Of a DNA stretch of 64,000 nucleotides, positions 54,660 to 64,000 are shown one piece after another. The first letter of the stretch is position 1. The number at the start of each line of letters is the position of its first letter. The position numbers were made by a program, and so were the translations under genes. This DNA comes from Ochotona curzoniae (Eukaryota > Chordata > Mammalia > Lagomorpha > Ochotonidae), in contig NW_024466607.1 of assembly GCF_017591425.1 (NCBI RefSeq), positions 10,176,501 through 10,240,500 on the forward strand, read 5' to 3'. The notes below the pieces were generated by a model. That model was given only the letters and a program-made list of their open reading frames with translations. It was not told where the DNA came from and did no database searches.

Positions 54660-55599
54660 GTAGGGGATGCCTGCCTCTCGGCCTTCCGCACGCGGCGGAA
54701 AGCTCCCGGTCCATCTGCAGCGAGCAGGTGCCTGGAGCTGCGGCCGGCTTGGGTAGCGCCTTGAGGAAAGGGGGAGTGGAGCGTGGCTCTCGGCGAGGGG
54801 TGGGGCCGCGGCGCTAACGGCTTGAGGAAGGAGTGGGGATGGCCGACTAGGTGGACGGGCTCGGTCCTGGGGACGGCAAGGTCAGGGGACCCTGGCTGAT
54901 AGGGTGCTCGATCGCTGGTGCCACGTCCCCAGCGCCCCCGCAGGAATGGGCTTGCGGGGTCCCAGTGGGGCTCCTTGCCTGCCCACCTGCCTCCTGCATC
55001 CGCAGCTTGTCTGGGAAGCGCTGTGGCCTCGCCGTGTCTGCACCAAGGCCTCTTCCCGGGCGCTTTCGGGTGGGTGGGCGGCGGCGTGGCGAGAGGATGG
55101 AATGGGGTGTGTGTGTGTCTGCGGGGGCTGCGGCCCCTGGGAGCGCCCCGCAGCCCGTCATTAGGAGGGTTGCGGGTCATGGTGTCTGTTGGTGGTGGTA
55201 AGTTTCGCTTTCAGAACTTCATCTTCAGAATGCATCCTGGGGTGTTTTGTGGTCTGTCATTTATTATCCTGATCTACCTGTGTGGCTTCTGACTCGTTCC
55301 TCGGGTCGGATCCTTTTAAGAGTGATGGGTATCCGTTATTTTTTCAGCGATGCAAAGAGTTAATGCCCTATGACAGGTATACTGGATGTGGCCACGGGGG
55401 TGTGGTGCATTTACTCACTAAACAGTGATGGAGCTTCGATTTATTAGACATAGATCTGTCCCAGCAGGGTTTGTGGGAGGACTGAGAAGATACAGAAATA
55501 ACTTAATACCGGGCCTTCTCTAGAAAGGATTGCAATACATGTAGTTATACAAGTTGAAATCCGTCAGTGTTTAATAGGGCGAAGGGTACTTGAGTTGGC

Positions 55600-55735
55600 A
55601 TCACTTGCTGCCTCCCAGAGTGCGCCATCACAGGAACTGTAATTGGGAGGGAAGCCAGGACTAGAACCCAGCATCAGGAGCCGAGCCGGGCATGCCACGT
55701 GGCAGCTTAGTCACTGCCAGATGCTTGCCCCTGCA
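55600..55735 (-). mobile_element. C-SINE, head half
   Basis: GCCAGGACTAGAACCCAGCA and CAGCTTAGTCACTGCCAGAT match the reverse B-box and A-box side. Degraded. Confidence 0.6.
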
Positions 55736-55847
55736 TGTTTGTTTCACTGACCCGGCTCACCAGCACGACAGCCTAAGCCCTCCCCAGGAGTTTGTAGAAT
55801 TGGGCAAAAATAATAAGAATCTAAAATGGTTTTTCTTCTGTTTTTAT

Positions 55848-56172
55848 TGAAAGATTTGTTTATTTATGATTGGAAGAGCAAATCTACAGAGAGAAGGAGA
55901 GACAGAGAAAGATTTTCCATATACTGGTTCACTTCCACATGGCCACAATGTCTGGAACTGAGATGATCCAAAGCCAGGAGCCAAGAGATTCTTCTGGGTC
56001 TGCCACATGGGTGCAGGGTCCCAAGGCTTGGGGCTGTCTTCGACTACTTTCCCAGGCCACAAGCAGGGAGCTGGTTGGGAAATGGAACAGCCAGGACAGG
56101 AACTGGTGCCTCTATGGGATGTCAGTGCCTTCCTGCAGAGGATTAGCCAACTGTGCCATCCCTCTGGGCCCA
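55848..56172 (-). mobile_element. C-SINE
   Basis: Reverse copy: GAAAGATTTGTTTATTTATG, CATATACTGGTTCACTTCCA, head side CAACTGTGCCATCCCTCTGG. Confidence 0.85.
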
Positions 56173-56177
56173 TAGCT

Positions 56178-56440
56178 TTGTCTTTAAAACATCTGTTTGA
56201 GAAGCAAGGGGAATGACAGAGCTCCCAAGCATTGGGTCGCTCCCCAGCTTCCCACAGCTGGCTGAAGCTGGAAGCTGGACGCAATCTAGATTTCCCCTGT
56301 AGACAGCTAGAATTCAGTTCCCTGCATCACTCTGTAATGTAGCTGCAAGGGACTGTGGTCGGGAACTGGAATTGGGAACTAAAGCTACATACTCCAACAT
56401 GGGTTGCAGGCATTAGCGCTGGCATCTTTTTTTTTTTCCA
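56178..56440 (-). mobile_element. C-SINE, degraded
   Basis: AGCAAGGGGAATGACAGAGC, TTGGGTCGCTCCCCAGCTTC and the head side GCAGGCATTAGCGCTGGCAT outline an old reverse copy. Confidence 0.55.
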
Positions 56441-56444
56441 TTTT

Positions 56445-56775
56445 ATGACACAGTTTTGTAGGCTCTGGGATTCCCTCAAACCCTCCCCACATATTGGTTT
56501 CCTCCATATTATTACAGTAGTATAGTTCATATCCAGTCATTGCGGGCATGGACCATGCAAAGAATCCAGCATCTTATTGTCCAGATACATTCAACAGTTT
56601 CATTGGGAGACCATCCCTGGTCTGAAAGTAGAACTGGCAGAATATCATCCCCTCCAATGAAAAGCCACTGCACAACTTCAACAATAATTTACAACATCAT
56701 GGAGTTAATTGACATGGCATTGAGTGACCAATATGTTAGTATAGCCGGCATCTTAACCCTAGGCTGAAGGGCCTG
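56445..56775. repeat. Unclassified interspersed repeat
   Basis: CCATTTTATGACACAGTTTT through GGCATTGAGTGACCAATATG interrupts the SINE neighbourhood and reads like a dispersed retroelement fragment. I cannot name it. The frame at 56,540-56,767 has no known family. Confidence 0.4.
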
Positions 56776-56787
56776 CCCTGGGAGGGG

Positions 56788-57105
56788 AATTTTTAAAATA
56801 TTTTTACTTATTTCATTTTAGTTAATGAGGCAGAGAGAGAGAGATCAGTATTCCACCCACTAGTTCACTCTCCAAATGCCTGCTGCAGCCTGGGCTGGGC
56901 CAGGCCAAAGCCAAGAGCTTCCTCTGTCTGGGTCTCCCACATGGGTGGCAACGGCCTAAGCACTTGGGCCAGTCTCTGCTGCTTTCCCAGTTGCATTAGC
57001 AGAGAGCTGGATTGGAAGTGGAGCAGCTGGGACTTCAACTGGCATCCATGTGGGATGCCCACACTGCAGGCAGAGGCCTAACAGGCTACATGGCAGCACT
57101 GGCCT
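56788..57105 (-). mobile_element. C-SINE, older copy
   Basis: Reverse: AATATTTTTACTTATTTCAT, CACCCACTAGTTCACTCTCC, GGTCTCCCACATGGGTGGCA, head ACATGGCAGCACTGGCC. Confidence 0.8.
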
Positions 57106-57484
57106 TGGGATTTCTTTAATAGAGAAGTACACAGTACATTATTTGTATTCACCCTGCTATGAAATAGAACTCCAGAACTTCTTATTCCTGTTTAAAGTGT
57201 ATCTTAGTACCTAGAACTGACCTGTCTCCCCTCCCTCTTTATTTTCCTTCCTCGACTCTGGGAACCGCTATAATTTTAACTTCTATTTTAATTGCCTTAG
57301 TGACAACATTAAGTAACTTCAGTATCCTCTCTCAAATGTAACTCAGAATTGTGACTTAGTTGCATTCCAGACAGTAGGTGGGATACTCCTTAGGAGAATA
57401 GGGGCAGTTAGTCAGGCCTCTCTGTTTCATGCCCAAGACAACTGTAAATATGTAAGACAGGAGAAAGTGTGCAAAAATTGAGCA
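57106..57484. other. AT-rich intronic DNA
   Basis: No feature is recognised. Confidence 0.5.
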
Positions 57485-57822
57485 TTTTTAAAAATTTTAT
57501 TTATTGTTATTGCAAAGTCAGATATACAGAGAGAAGGAGAGACAGAGAGGAAGATTTTCCTTCCATCCAATGATTCACTCCCCGAGTGGCTGCAATTGCC
57601 GGAGCCGAGCTGATCCGAAGTCAGGAGCCAGGAGTCTCTTCGAGGTCTCCCACCTGGGTACAGGATCCCAAGGCTTTGGGCCGTCCTCAACTGCTTTCCC
57701 AGACCACAAGCAGGGAGCAGGATGGGAAGCGGGACTGCCGGGATTAGAACCAGCGCTCATAAGGGATCCTGGCACATTCATGGCAAGGACTTTTGGCCGC
57801 TAGGCCACCATGCTGAGCCCAA
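57485..57822 (-). mobile_element. C-SINE
   Basis: Reverse: TTTAAAAATTTTATTTATTG, CATCCAATGATTCACTCCCC, head CCACCATGCTGAGCCC. Confidence 0.9.
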
Positions 57823-57831
57823 AAACTGAGC

Positions 57832-58170
57832 TTTTTTTTTTTTTTTTTTTACAGACTTATTTATTTAGCTTGAAAATGAGAGTTACAGAGAGAGAGAGGG
57901 AGGGAGAGATAGATGTTCCATCTGCTGGTTCACTCCCCACATGGCCATAAAGTCCAGAGCTGGACCGGTCCAAAGCTATAAAGCAGGGGCTTCTGGATAT
58001 CCCATGGTAGGCTCAGGACTGCGAGGACTTGGGCCATCCTCGCTGGCTTCTCAGGCTGTTTGCTGGGAGCTCGATGGGAATTGGAGCAGCTGGGACTAGA
58101 ACCGGTGTTTATATGGGATGCTCATACCACAGGTAAAGGATTAGTCTAGTATACCACCACACTGGCTCCA
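57832..58170 (-). mobile_element. C-SINE, older copy
   Basis: Reverse, with a T-run at 57,832-57,850 as A-tail, CATCTGCTGGTTCACTCCCC, head ACCACCACACTGGCTCC. It is adjacent to the previous copy. Confidence 0.85.
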
Positions 58171-58765
58171 AAACTGAGTGTTTGACTAAGCCAAGTATAA
58201 GCTAACACGTGTGGAGTAAGGGAGGAGATAGCTCCGCTCCACTGGTCACAGTATTCATAGGTATAGCAGTCAGGTTGGTGAGGTGACTTCAGATGCCTCA
58301 TAAGATTTTGAAAGAACCATCTGCTAATCGCTTGCTGAAGGGAACACTGCAGAAGGGCTCAGATTCTGTCCTGAACACACCGGAACCACAGGGATTGATT
58401 TGGTCTTTGACTTGGCATCCTGTACGGAAGTGTTTTTCAAGTTAGTGCTTGTTTATTGCACAAAGCCACAAACCAGGTAAAGAGTAAACTCCAGTTGTCC
58501 TCCTCCACTGTTAGGGAAGAGATGGCTGCTGTGGGCAGTGTGACATGCAATCCTGGGTCCTGGTGTCTCAGCCCCAGCACTGCCGATGACTCAGGCTTGG
58601 TAATCCTCTGTGTGCTGGGAGGGGCGTAGTGAGCTGTGTAACTCCATTCCTGGCTGCAGCCCACTGGATGTAGTAGTGCCTTCCTAGCTATGACGTCAGA
58701 AATGTCTGCAGACATGTTCTCTCTCTCTATTCATTTCAAAGGTGCACACACAGACAGGAACTCCT
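58171..58765. other. Unique intronic DNA
   Basis: No exon is recognised. The minus frame at 58,437-58,715 has no family match. Confidence 0.45.
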
Positions 58766-59045
58766 GGGGCCGGTGCGATAGCTCAACTGGCTAAGCCTCT
58801 ACCTGCAAGTGCTGGCATCCCATATAGATGCGAGTGTCACAGCTGCTCCACTTCCCATGCAGCTCCCTGCTTGTGGCCTGGGAAAGCAGCAGCAGTAGTT
58901 CCAAAGCTACATGCAACCAACATGGGAGTCTTCAGATTGGCTTAGATCCAGCCGTTGAGGCCATTTGGGGAGTGAAGCAGTGGACGGAAGTTCTATCTCT
59001 CCCTTTTTGTAAATCTGCCTTTGCAATAAAAATAAATCTTTGGGG
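58766..59045 (+). mobile_element. C-SINE, the only sense copy in the intron
   Basis: GGGGCCGGTGCGATAGCTCA head, GCAATAAAAATAAATCTTTG tail. Confidence 0.85.
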
Positions 59046-59089
59046 AAAAGAAATAGCAAGGGAACGTCTATCATTGGTTGACTCCTTCT

Positions 59090-59281
59090 AAATACTCAGG
59101 AGTCAGGAACTCAGTCCAGGTCTCCCACTTGTGTGGCAAGGACCCAAGTGCTTGAGCCAACACCTGTTGCCTCCCAGGGTCTGTGTTAGCAGGAAGCTGG
59201 ACCAGGAGTAGAGCTGGGACTGAAACCCAAGCCCTCTGATACAGTGGCACTTTCTCCCTGTACCAAATGACTGGCCCTCCT
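59090..59281 (-). mobile_element. C-SINE fragment
   Basis: CCAGGTCTCCCACTTGTGTG, AGGAAGCTGGACCAGGAGTA and CTGGGACTGAAACCCAAGCC. Reverse, tail missing. Confidence 0.7.
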
Positions 59282-59867
59282 GCAGACATTTTTAGGTACC
59301 TCTCAGACAGCACTGTTCCCAGGGGACTCCTTCTGTACTTCTTACTTTACGTTCCTGATTTAAGTGACTTTTTTAAAAACCATAAGTAGAGCCGTAGTAT
59401 TCAGTTTCATCTTGCTTTGATAAAATTTAAAACAAACATTTCTCTGTGACCTAGAATTTCTTATCTGAGAAGTACATAGACATATATATGTCTGTATGTA
59501 GCCCCAGAGTGTCAATTACAGGAATGGCATCATTGTGAATAAGGACATTTCCAGCTGTCCATGGTCAGAAACCTACATGTCTTTGCTTTTTTGAGCAGTG
59601 ACGGTACCTTCCTGTAGGGGGGTAATTTGCAGTTGTTAGAGGATAAACCAGACCTGTATCATCCTTAGGGAAATGTCTTGGAAGGTCGGCAGCCTGATCT
59701 CAGCACTGCAAAGTGACAAATTTTAAATGTCTGGAAGGATGAGGATATTGACAATGATTATCTCTATGGGACTGGGGTAAAATTGTAAAGGATAAATTAC
59801 TTTTTACTTTAAAGTCTATTTACCTTGTACTTTGAGGCCTTTTTCCCCATTATTTGCTCAGGTTTTT
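59282..59867. other. AT-rich intronic DNA
   Basis: No gene or named repeat is recognised. Confidence 0.5.
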
Positions 59868-60190
59868 TTTTTAAAGATTTATTTATTTATTTATTGAAAG
59901 GCATATCAGATTTATAGAGAGAGACAAAGGTGTTCCATCTGCTGGTTCACTCTGCAAATGGCTGCAACAGCCAGAGCTGGACCAGACCGAAGCCACGGAC
60001 CAGGAGCTTCTTCCTGGTCTCTCATGTGGGCGTAGGGACTCAAGCCCTTGAGCCATCCTCCAGTGCTTTCCCCAGACATAGCAGGGAACTGGGTTGGAAG
60101 TAAAGCAGCCAGATTTTGAACCACTGCCTATATGGGATGTCCGCACTGTAGGCGGAGGCGTAGCCTGCTGTGCTTTGGTTCCAGCCCCCG
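59868..60190 (-). mobile_element. C-SINE
   Basis: Reverse: TTAAAGATTTATTTATTTAT, CATCTGCTGGTTCACTCTGC, head TGCTGTGCTTTGGTTCCAGC. Confidence 0.85.
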
Positions 60191-60284
60191 ACTTCATGCT
60201 TTCACCACATTATCCAGTCTGACCATGTCTCTTACTTGAGTCCCCACTCAAGTTCTAGGATTTACTTGCCTCACGGAATAATGT

Positions 60285-60578
60285 TTAAGATTTATTTATT
60301 TGAAAGGTAGAATTAATGACAGGGAGGGTTAGAAAGAGAATCTTCCATCCGCTATTCGCTCCCCAAATGGGTTGCAACAGCTAGGGCTACACCAGACTGA
60401 AGTTAGGCATTTCATCCAGCTTCCCATATGCGTACAGGGAGCCACGCACTTGGACTGTCCTCTGTTGCTTTCCCAGGTCTACTTGTGGGGAGCTGGATTA
60501 GAAGTGGAGCAGCTGGTATTTAAACTGGCACTGCAGGCTGTGGTTTAGTGTGCTGTGCCACACTGCTGGCGCTCAGAA
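60285..60578 (-). mobile_element. C-SINE, older copy
   Basis: Reverse: TTTAAGATTTATTTATTTGA, CTTCCATCCGCTATTCGCTC, head CACACTGCTGGCGCTC. Confidence 0.8.
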
Positions 60579-60611
60579 TTGCTAATTTTAAGTGACAATT
60601 CTGGGTCATTT

Positions 60612-60900
60612 ATTTAATCATTTTAAATAAATAAATACATTTTCATTTGAGAGCCAGATGTACACACATACACACAGAGAGAGGCCAAGAACTGGTTTAT
60701 TCCCCGCTTGCTGCAATAGCTGTGCCTGAGTTCTGGTCTCTCTTGGAAGTGGGAGGAATAGTTACAGGAGCCATCCCCACTGTCTCCCAGGGTCCACACT
60801 GGCAGGAAGTTGGAGTCAGGAGCTGGAGCCGGAGCCGGAGCATGAGGCAGGGGCATCTTAACTGGTGGGCCAAGTGCCTGCCCCTGGTCTGGCTGCAGGA
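60612..60900 (-). mobile_element. C-SINE, degraded
   Basis: Reverse: TTAAATAAATAAATACATTT, GAACTGGTTTATTCCCCGCT, then head side GGCCAAGTGCCTGCCCC. Confidence 0.65.
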
Positions 60901-60944
60901 TCCTTTTTTCTTTTTTTTCTTTATATTTGACATTCTTTACGTAG

Positions 60945-61140
60945 TTAATTAGGACAAAAATGTTCAAGTGCTATAGGAAAGTGGGAAAGAGTATTATTTC
61001 CACATTTTTTTTCTGTATCTGTGGTAAAGGGGGAGATAAAGGGAGAAGCCCCACCCAGTTCCCACCCATCCCAGGTCCCTGATGTGGGGCATGCTCCAAG
61101 GATCTTGCTCAAGTGGTTTTGATAGTTCATCAGTTATGAA
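60945..61140 (-). repeat. Second copy of the unclassified repeat seen at 25.6-26.6 kb
   Basis: Reverse complement of the 3' part of that element. Shared blocks include ACTATCAAAACCACTTGAGC and GATACAG followed by an A-rich run, with roughly four fifths of positions matching by eye. Confidence 0.7.
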
Positions 61141-61310
61141 TTGGCTGCAGGATCTTTTGAATCATGTGAAATAAATACCCTGATGCCAAATCTTGTTTTT
61201 TCAAGAAGTCCTTTACAGATTAGCTGCATGTCCCTGGGTAATAAAAATTGGGTGCCAGCATGTGATGTGTTAAGACAGGAATCAACAAACTTTGTCTATA
61301 GAGTGCCAGA

Positions 61311-61410
61311 TGGTAAATATTCTAGATTTTGCAGGGTATTCTGTGGATCAGCACCCCTTATGGTAAATATTTGAGACTTTGTAGGGTACTCTATGGATCA
61401 CCACCCCTTA
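61311..61410. repeat. 50-bp tandem duplication
   Basis: Two head-to-tail 50-bp units (61,311-61,360 and 61,361-61,410), each starting TGGTAAATAT and ending CACCCCTTA, differing at several positions. Confidence 0.9.
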
Positions 61411-61511
61411 GTTCTGTATCATAAGCATTTGACTCTGCCATCATTGCTTGAAACCAACAATAGACAAGACCTAAGTGAACAGGTATGGCTCTGCTCCAGT
61501 AAGACTAGTTT

Positions 61512-61815
61512 GATTTATTATTATTAGAAAGGCAGATCAGATTTGTAGAGAGGAGGAGAGACAGAGGAAGATCTTCTGTTCACTGGTTTACTCTCCAAGT
61601 GGCTTCAACAGCTGGAGCTGAGCCAATCCAAAACCAGGAGCCCAGAACTCCTATGGGTGCAGGGTCCCAAGAGTTTGGGCTGTCCTCAACTGCTTTCCCA
61701 GGCCACAGGCAGGGAACTGGATGAGAAGCAGGGTCACGGGGATTAGAACCAGTGCCCATATGGGATCCCAGTAGATGCAAGGCCAGGATTTAGCCACTAG
61801 GATATCGCACCAGGT
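61512..61815 (-). mobile_element. C-SINE with target-site duplication
   Basis: Reverse: GATTTATTATTATTAGAAAG, head ATATCGCACCAGGTTC. AGTAAGACTAGTTT and AGTAAGACTGGTTT flank it inside the MER remnant. Confidence 0.9.
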
Positions 61816-61870
61816 TCTCTAGTAAGACTGGTTTACATGAATAAACTTTGGGCTGGATTTGGCTCACAGG

Positions 61871-63781
61871 GAGGTTTTGTTTGTTTTCTATCTCTTGGTT
61901 TATAAGATGGCAGGTTAGAAGGTATCCTATTTTTCTTTGCAACACTGCTTTTTCAGTCACTACTGAAATACAGATGTGAGCAGAAAGTCCTGGTCCACAA
62001 GGTTAGACAAGAAAAACAAATGCAGGAATTTTAGCATTTGGCTCCTTTCTCTTGGAATAGAGGCTGTTTAGACCGCCTCTTGACTGCCAGAATAACTGTC
62101 CTGGAGCCACAGAGGTTGTCTTCCTGGAGCCCTGAATAACTTAATTAATAAGCTCAGATCAAAAGAGTGGCAGCACTGGCATTTAAATAGGCTGAAGAAA
62201 AACCTTAAAATGCTTTGCTACTGCAATAAAACATTTGGAAGGAGAGACCATGTCCATTGTAGCTTTTGTTTCAGAGTATTGGTAGAAATTTTCTCTTTCA
62301 TTGTTGGTAACTGCTCAGCCCTTACTGTGCCTGTTTTGTAAATTAGGCATCATCGTAGGTATGTATTAACAGGAAAAGACATGGCATGCCTCGGGTTGGG
62401 TATTGCCTAGGGTTTTGAGCATCCCCTCAGGGCCTTGGGACAGGCAATTAGGGGTGAGGCCTAGGTGTTTGAGTAGGCTCAGACTAGTTGCTGTGTACAG
62501 GGCACCAGGGGCCAATGGAGAGATGGGGCAGAAAGCCATGTTAACAATCCAGATACTGTGAATAGTGGTTCCAAGCTCCACAGTGGGAACAGATTGTGTT
62601 CTGGGTGACAAGGTGTGCGTCAGGTTGTGAGATGAGAGGAAAAAGAAGTGAGGGAGGCTCTTGGGTTTGAGCCACTTGATGAATGGAGTTGCCATCAGGT
62701 GAGTTGGAGACAGCTCTCAGAAAGGCACTTTAGAGACGCTCTCGGCAAAGTGGCTACACTCATGTGGACATGAGTTATCGGGCTGCCTGCGAGGGCCTGG
62801 ATTAGCCCAGTGTCCCTTTGAAGGTGAGCAAGAAAGACTTTGGAGTTTCTTCTCTTAGCTATTTTCAAGTGAATTATTCCATAGTATGTCCGTAATTGTT
62901 TTCATATACAAAAAAGTTGATTACTCACCATGGTAGAATAAGCTCTCCCCGGAAATAGTCATTCTCTACTTCCTGGAATTTATGTCATGTTGTGTTAGTG
63001 TAATAAAAAAGATCCCATGGGTATAATGAGGTGAGAGGCCTAAAGTAGGGGAGTCTGTGGCAGGGCTGTTTATCCCAGAGGGGCCATGTTAGTCACAGGA
63101 ACCCTGAGAAGCAGTTAACTTTCTCTGACTGGAGCAGAAGTCAGAGGGATGGGTGATGTGTGTGTGTCTGCTTGGTGAAACCTGTCAGAAGGTCAAGGTG
63201 TTTTCCTTGGTTATAATTCTTTTTTGGTTGATTCTCTTGTGTTTTTCACAAGGAATGGACAGAAACCACCAGTAGGAGTCAAGTAGGGCAAGTGCTTGGG
63301 TGGAAAACCTACCATGTTACAGGAACTCAAACTGTCATTTTACTTGGCAAGCCAGGATGCTCTCCCAGGAGTTAGGTAGACCAGTAGGAGGAAGCAGTGG
63401 GAGGAGGAACACGTGGGAACCCAGAGGTACTGTGTGTGCAAGGACTGGGGGGGCCCAGGTGAATGGCAGGGAAGCCCACCAAGGCAAATGAGGCTGTCTT
63501 CAGGAGTCCACAGCAAGTCAGGAGTCTGGTGGTGAACAGGTGTAGACACATCTATTTTAGAAGACTGCTTTGGAACAAGAATTAAAGCCAGGGCTAGAAG
63601 GGCCAGCCAGCCAGCGGGTGGTGGCTGGAGTCTTAGGCAGCAAACTTCCTCAGTTTGAACTAGATTAACAAAATGCCACTCTTCTTTCTTCCCCACCCCT
63701 TTAGTTAGTTTGCGGAGCAAGCGCAACATTAAGCTTTTATGAGATTGAAGAATTGGTTTTAAACTTTATTTTTCTAGCTTG
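61871..63781. other. Unique intronic DNA
   Basis: No WDR48 exon 2 and no other exon is recognised. A short MIR/L2-like stretch may lie near 62,320-62,480. A GT-rich microsatellite is present at about 63,150-63,170. Confidence 0.45.
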
Positions 63782-64000
63782 ATTTTTTAAATTTTGTTTG
63801 AAAGCAGAGAGATCTCGCTGCCGATTCATTCCCCAGATGCCTGGGGCAGACCAAAGCCAGGGGACCTGGAACTAGATTGGTTCGTGCTTCGTGCGAGTGG
63901 GATGGACCCAGGCACTGCTCCCCAACGTGTGCTTTGGTGGGAAGCTGGGGTCCAAAGCCAGGCAGGAAGTATAACCTAAGCACTGATACCCATACGCACG
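63782..64000 (-). mobile_element. C-SINE, cut by window end
   Basis: Reverse: TTTTTTAAATTTTGTTTGAA, CGATTCATTCCCCAGATGCC and the head side CTAAGCACTGATACCCATAC. Confidence 0.7.

Larger units (their letters stand above)
54270..55170 (+). promoter_or_regulatory. WDR48: WDR48 CpG-island promoter
   Basis: A CpG-dense block begins with GCGCCCCGGAAAACCGCGCG (about 54,312) and extends into intron 1 to CCCCGCAGCCCGTCA (about 55,160). Just before the start codon there is the 16-nt palindrome TCACTTCCGGAAGTGA (54,574-54,589), a double ETS site. It is followed by an overlapping CRE-like TGACGTC (54,587-54,593). AAGATGGCGGC (54,609-54,619) is a YY1-type element spanning the initiator codon. No TATA box is seen. 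This arrangement is typical of TATA-less housekeeping promoters with transcription starting shortly upstream of the ATG. Upstream DNA on the other strand could support divergent transcription, but no divergent gene is seen. Confidence 0.85.
61260..61870. mobile_element. Old hAT/MER-type DNA transposon remnant, split by a SINE
   Basis: CAACAAACTTTGTCTATAGA, GAGTGCCAGATGGTAAATAT, GAACAGGTATGGCTCTGCTC and GGGCTGGATTTGGCTCACAG follow the order of a widespread mammalian MER element (GGCCAGATAGTAAATATTTT ... GGGCTGGATTTGGCCC). Subfamily not fixed. A 50-bp tandem duplication lies inside. Confidence 0.55.
54660..64000 (+). other. WDR48: WDR48 intron 1 (5' part)
   Basis: Begins with the donor GTAGGG and runs past the right edge. 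I searched for the second exon (continuing after K-V-Q with the first WD blade) and did not find it, so intron 1 exceeds 9.3 kb. It contains 13 C-SINE copies, 12 of them antisense, an old hAT-like remnant and AT-rich unique DNA (55,170-55,600, 58,171-58,765, 59,282-59,867, 61,860-63,780), in which I see no other gene. Confidence 0.85.

Noticed and set aside
55340..55380. Possible WDR48 exon 2 (TTTTTTCAG followed by a short open segment with GTTAATGCCCT and a GTATAC donor)
   Set aside because: The encoded peptide is not the start of the WDR48 propeller. Only an 11-nt chance match is present.
1..64000. CRISPR arrays, bacterial operons, phage or plasmid features
   Set aside because: No regularly spaced short repeats with unique spacers, no ribosome-binding-site-led gene series. 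All evidence points to a mammalian chromosome.

Overview
The window looks like a mammalian, lagomorph nuclear chromosome, most likely a pika (Ochotona). The main evidence is more than fifty copies of the tRNA-derived lagomorph C-SINE, together with old L1, L2, MIR and other mammalian repeats. Young copies share diagnostic wording (for example GTTAAGGTCCTCGCCTTGCA after the A box) that differs from the rabbit consensus I know. The species call is inference. There are no bacterial-type genes, operons or CRISPR arrays, and nearly all long open frames are chance frames in GC-rich or repeat DNA.

Only one gene is secure. The first coding exon of WDR48 (UAF1, the WD40 activator of USP1, USP12 and USP46) lies at 54,612-54,659 on the + strand. 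It sits in a CpG-rich promoter carrying a palindromic ETS site, a CRE-like site and a YY1-type AAGATGGCGGC element at the start codon. The rest of the window (54,660-64,000) is WDR48 intron 1. It is full of SINEs, nearly all antisense to the gene.

The 54 kb upstream are gene-poor. At 34.15-34.33 kb a second CpG-rich block with an ETS site looks like a leftward promoter, with a possible first exon and a well-formed candidate second exon at 32.4 kb. At 13.1-17.5 kb (- strand) I find four collinear, splice-site-flanked but frameshifted exons resembling acyl-CoA dehydrogenase ACAD9/VLCAD. I read this as an unprocessed pseudogene or lost paralogue. A plausible isolated coding exon on the + strand at 2.4-2.57 kb is not recognised.

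Layout: 0-0.7 kb L1 ORF1 (-). 0.7-11 kb GC-rich unique DNA with SINEs and a tandem duplication carrying CTCF-like motifs. 11-18 kb ACAD relic. 19.2-21 kb L1 3' part (+). About 21.7-31 kb a long, decayed + strand L1 broken by eight SINEs and other insertions. 31-34.3 kb the leftward promoter region. About 34.9-35.4 kb a probable solo LTR. 36-40.3 kb unique DNA, SINEs and a 40-bp exact duplication. 41.64-42.47 kb a minisatellite of about 114 bp period. 42.5-54 kb mostly unique DNA with L2, MIR and SINEs. 54.3-64 kb WDR48. I found no clear undescribed molecular system. The best leads are the ACAD relic, the orphan leftward promoter and the duplicated CTCF-like sites.
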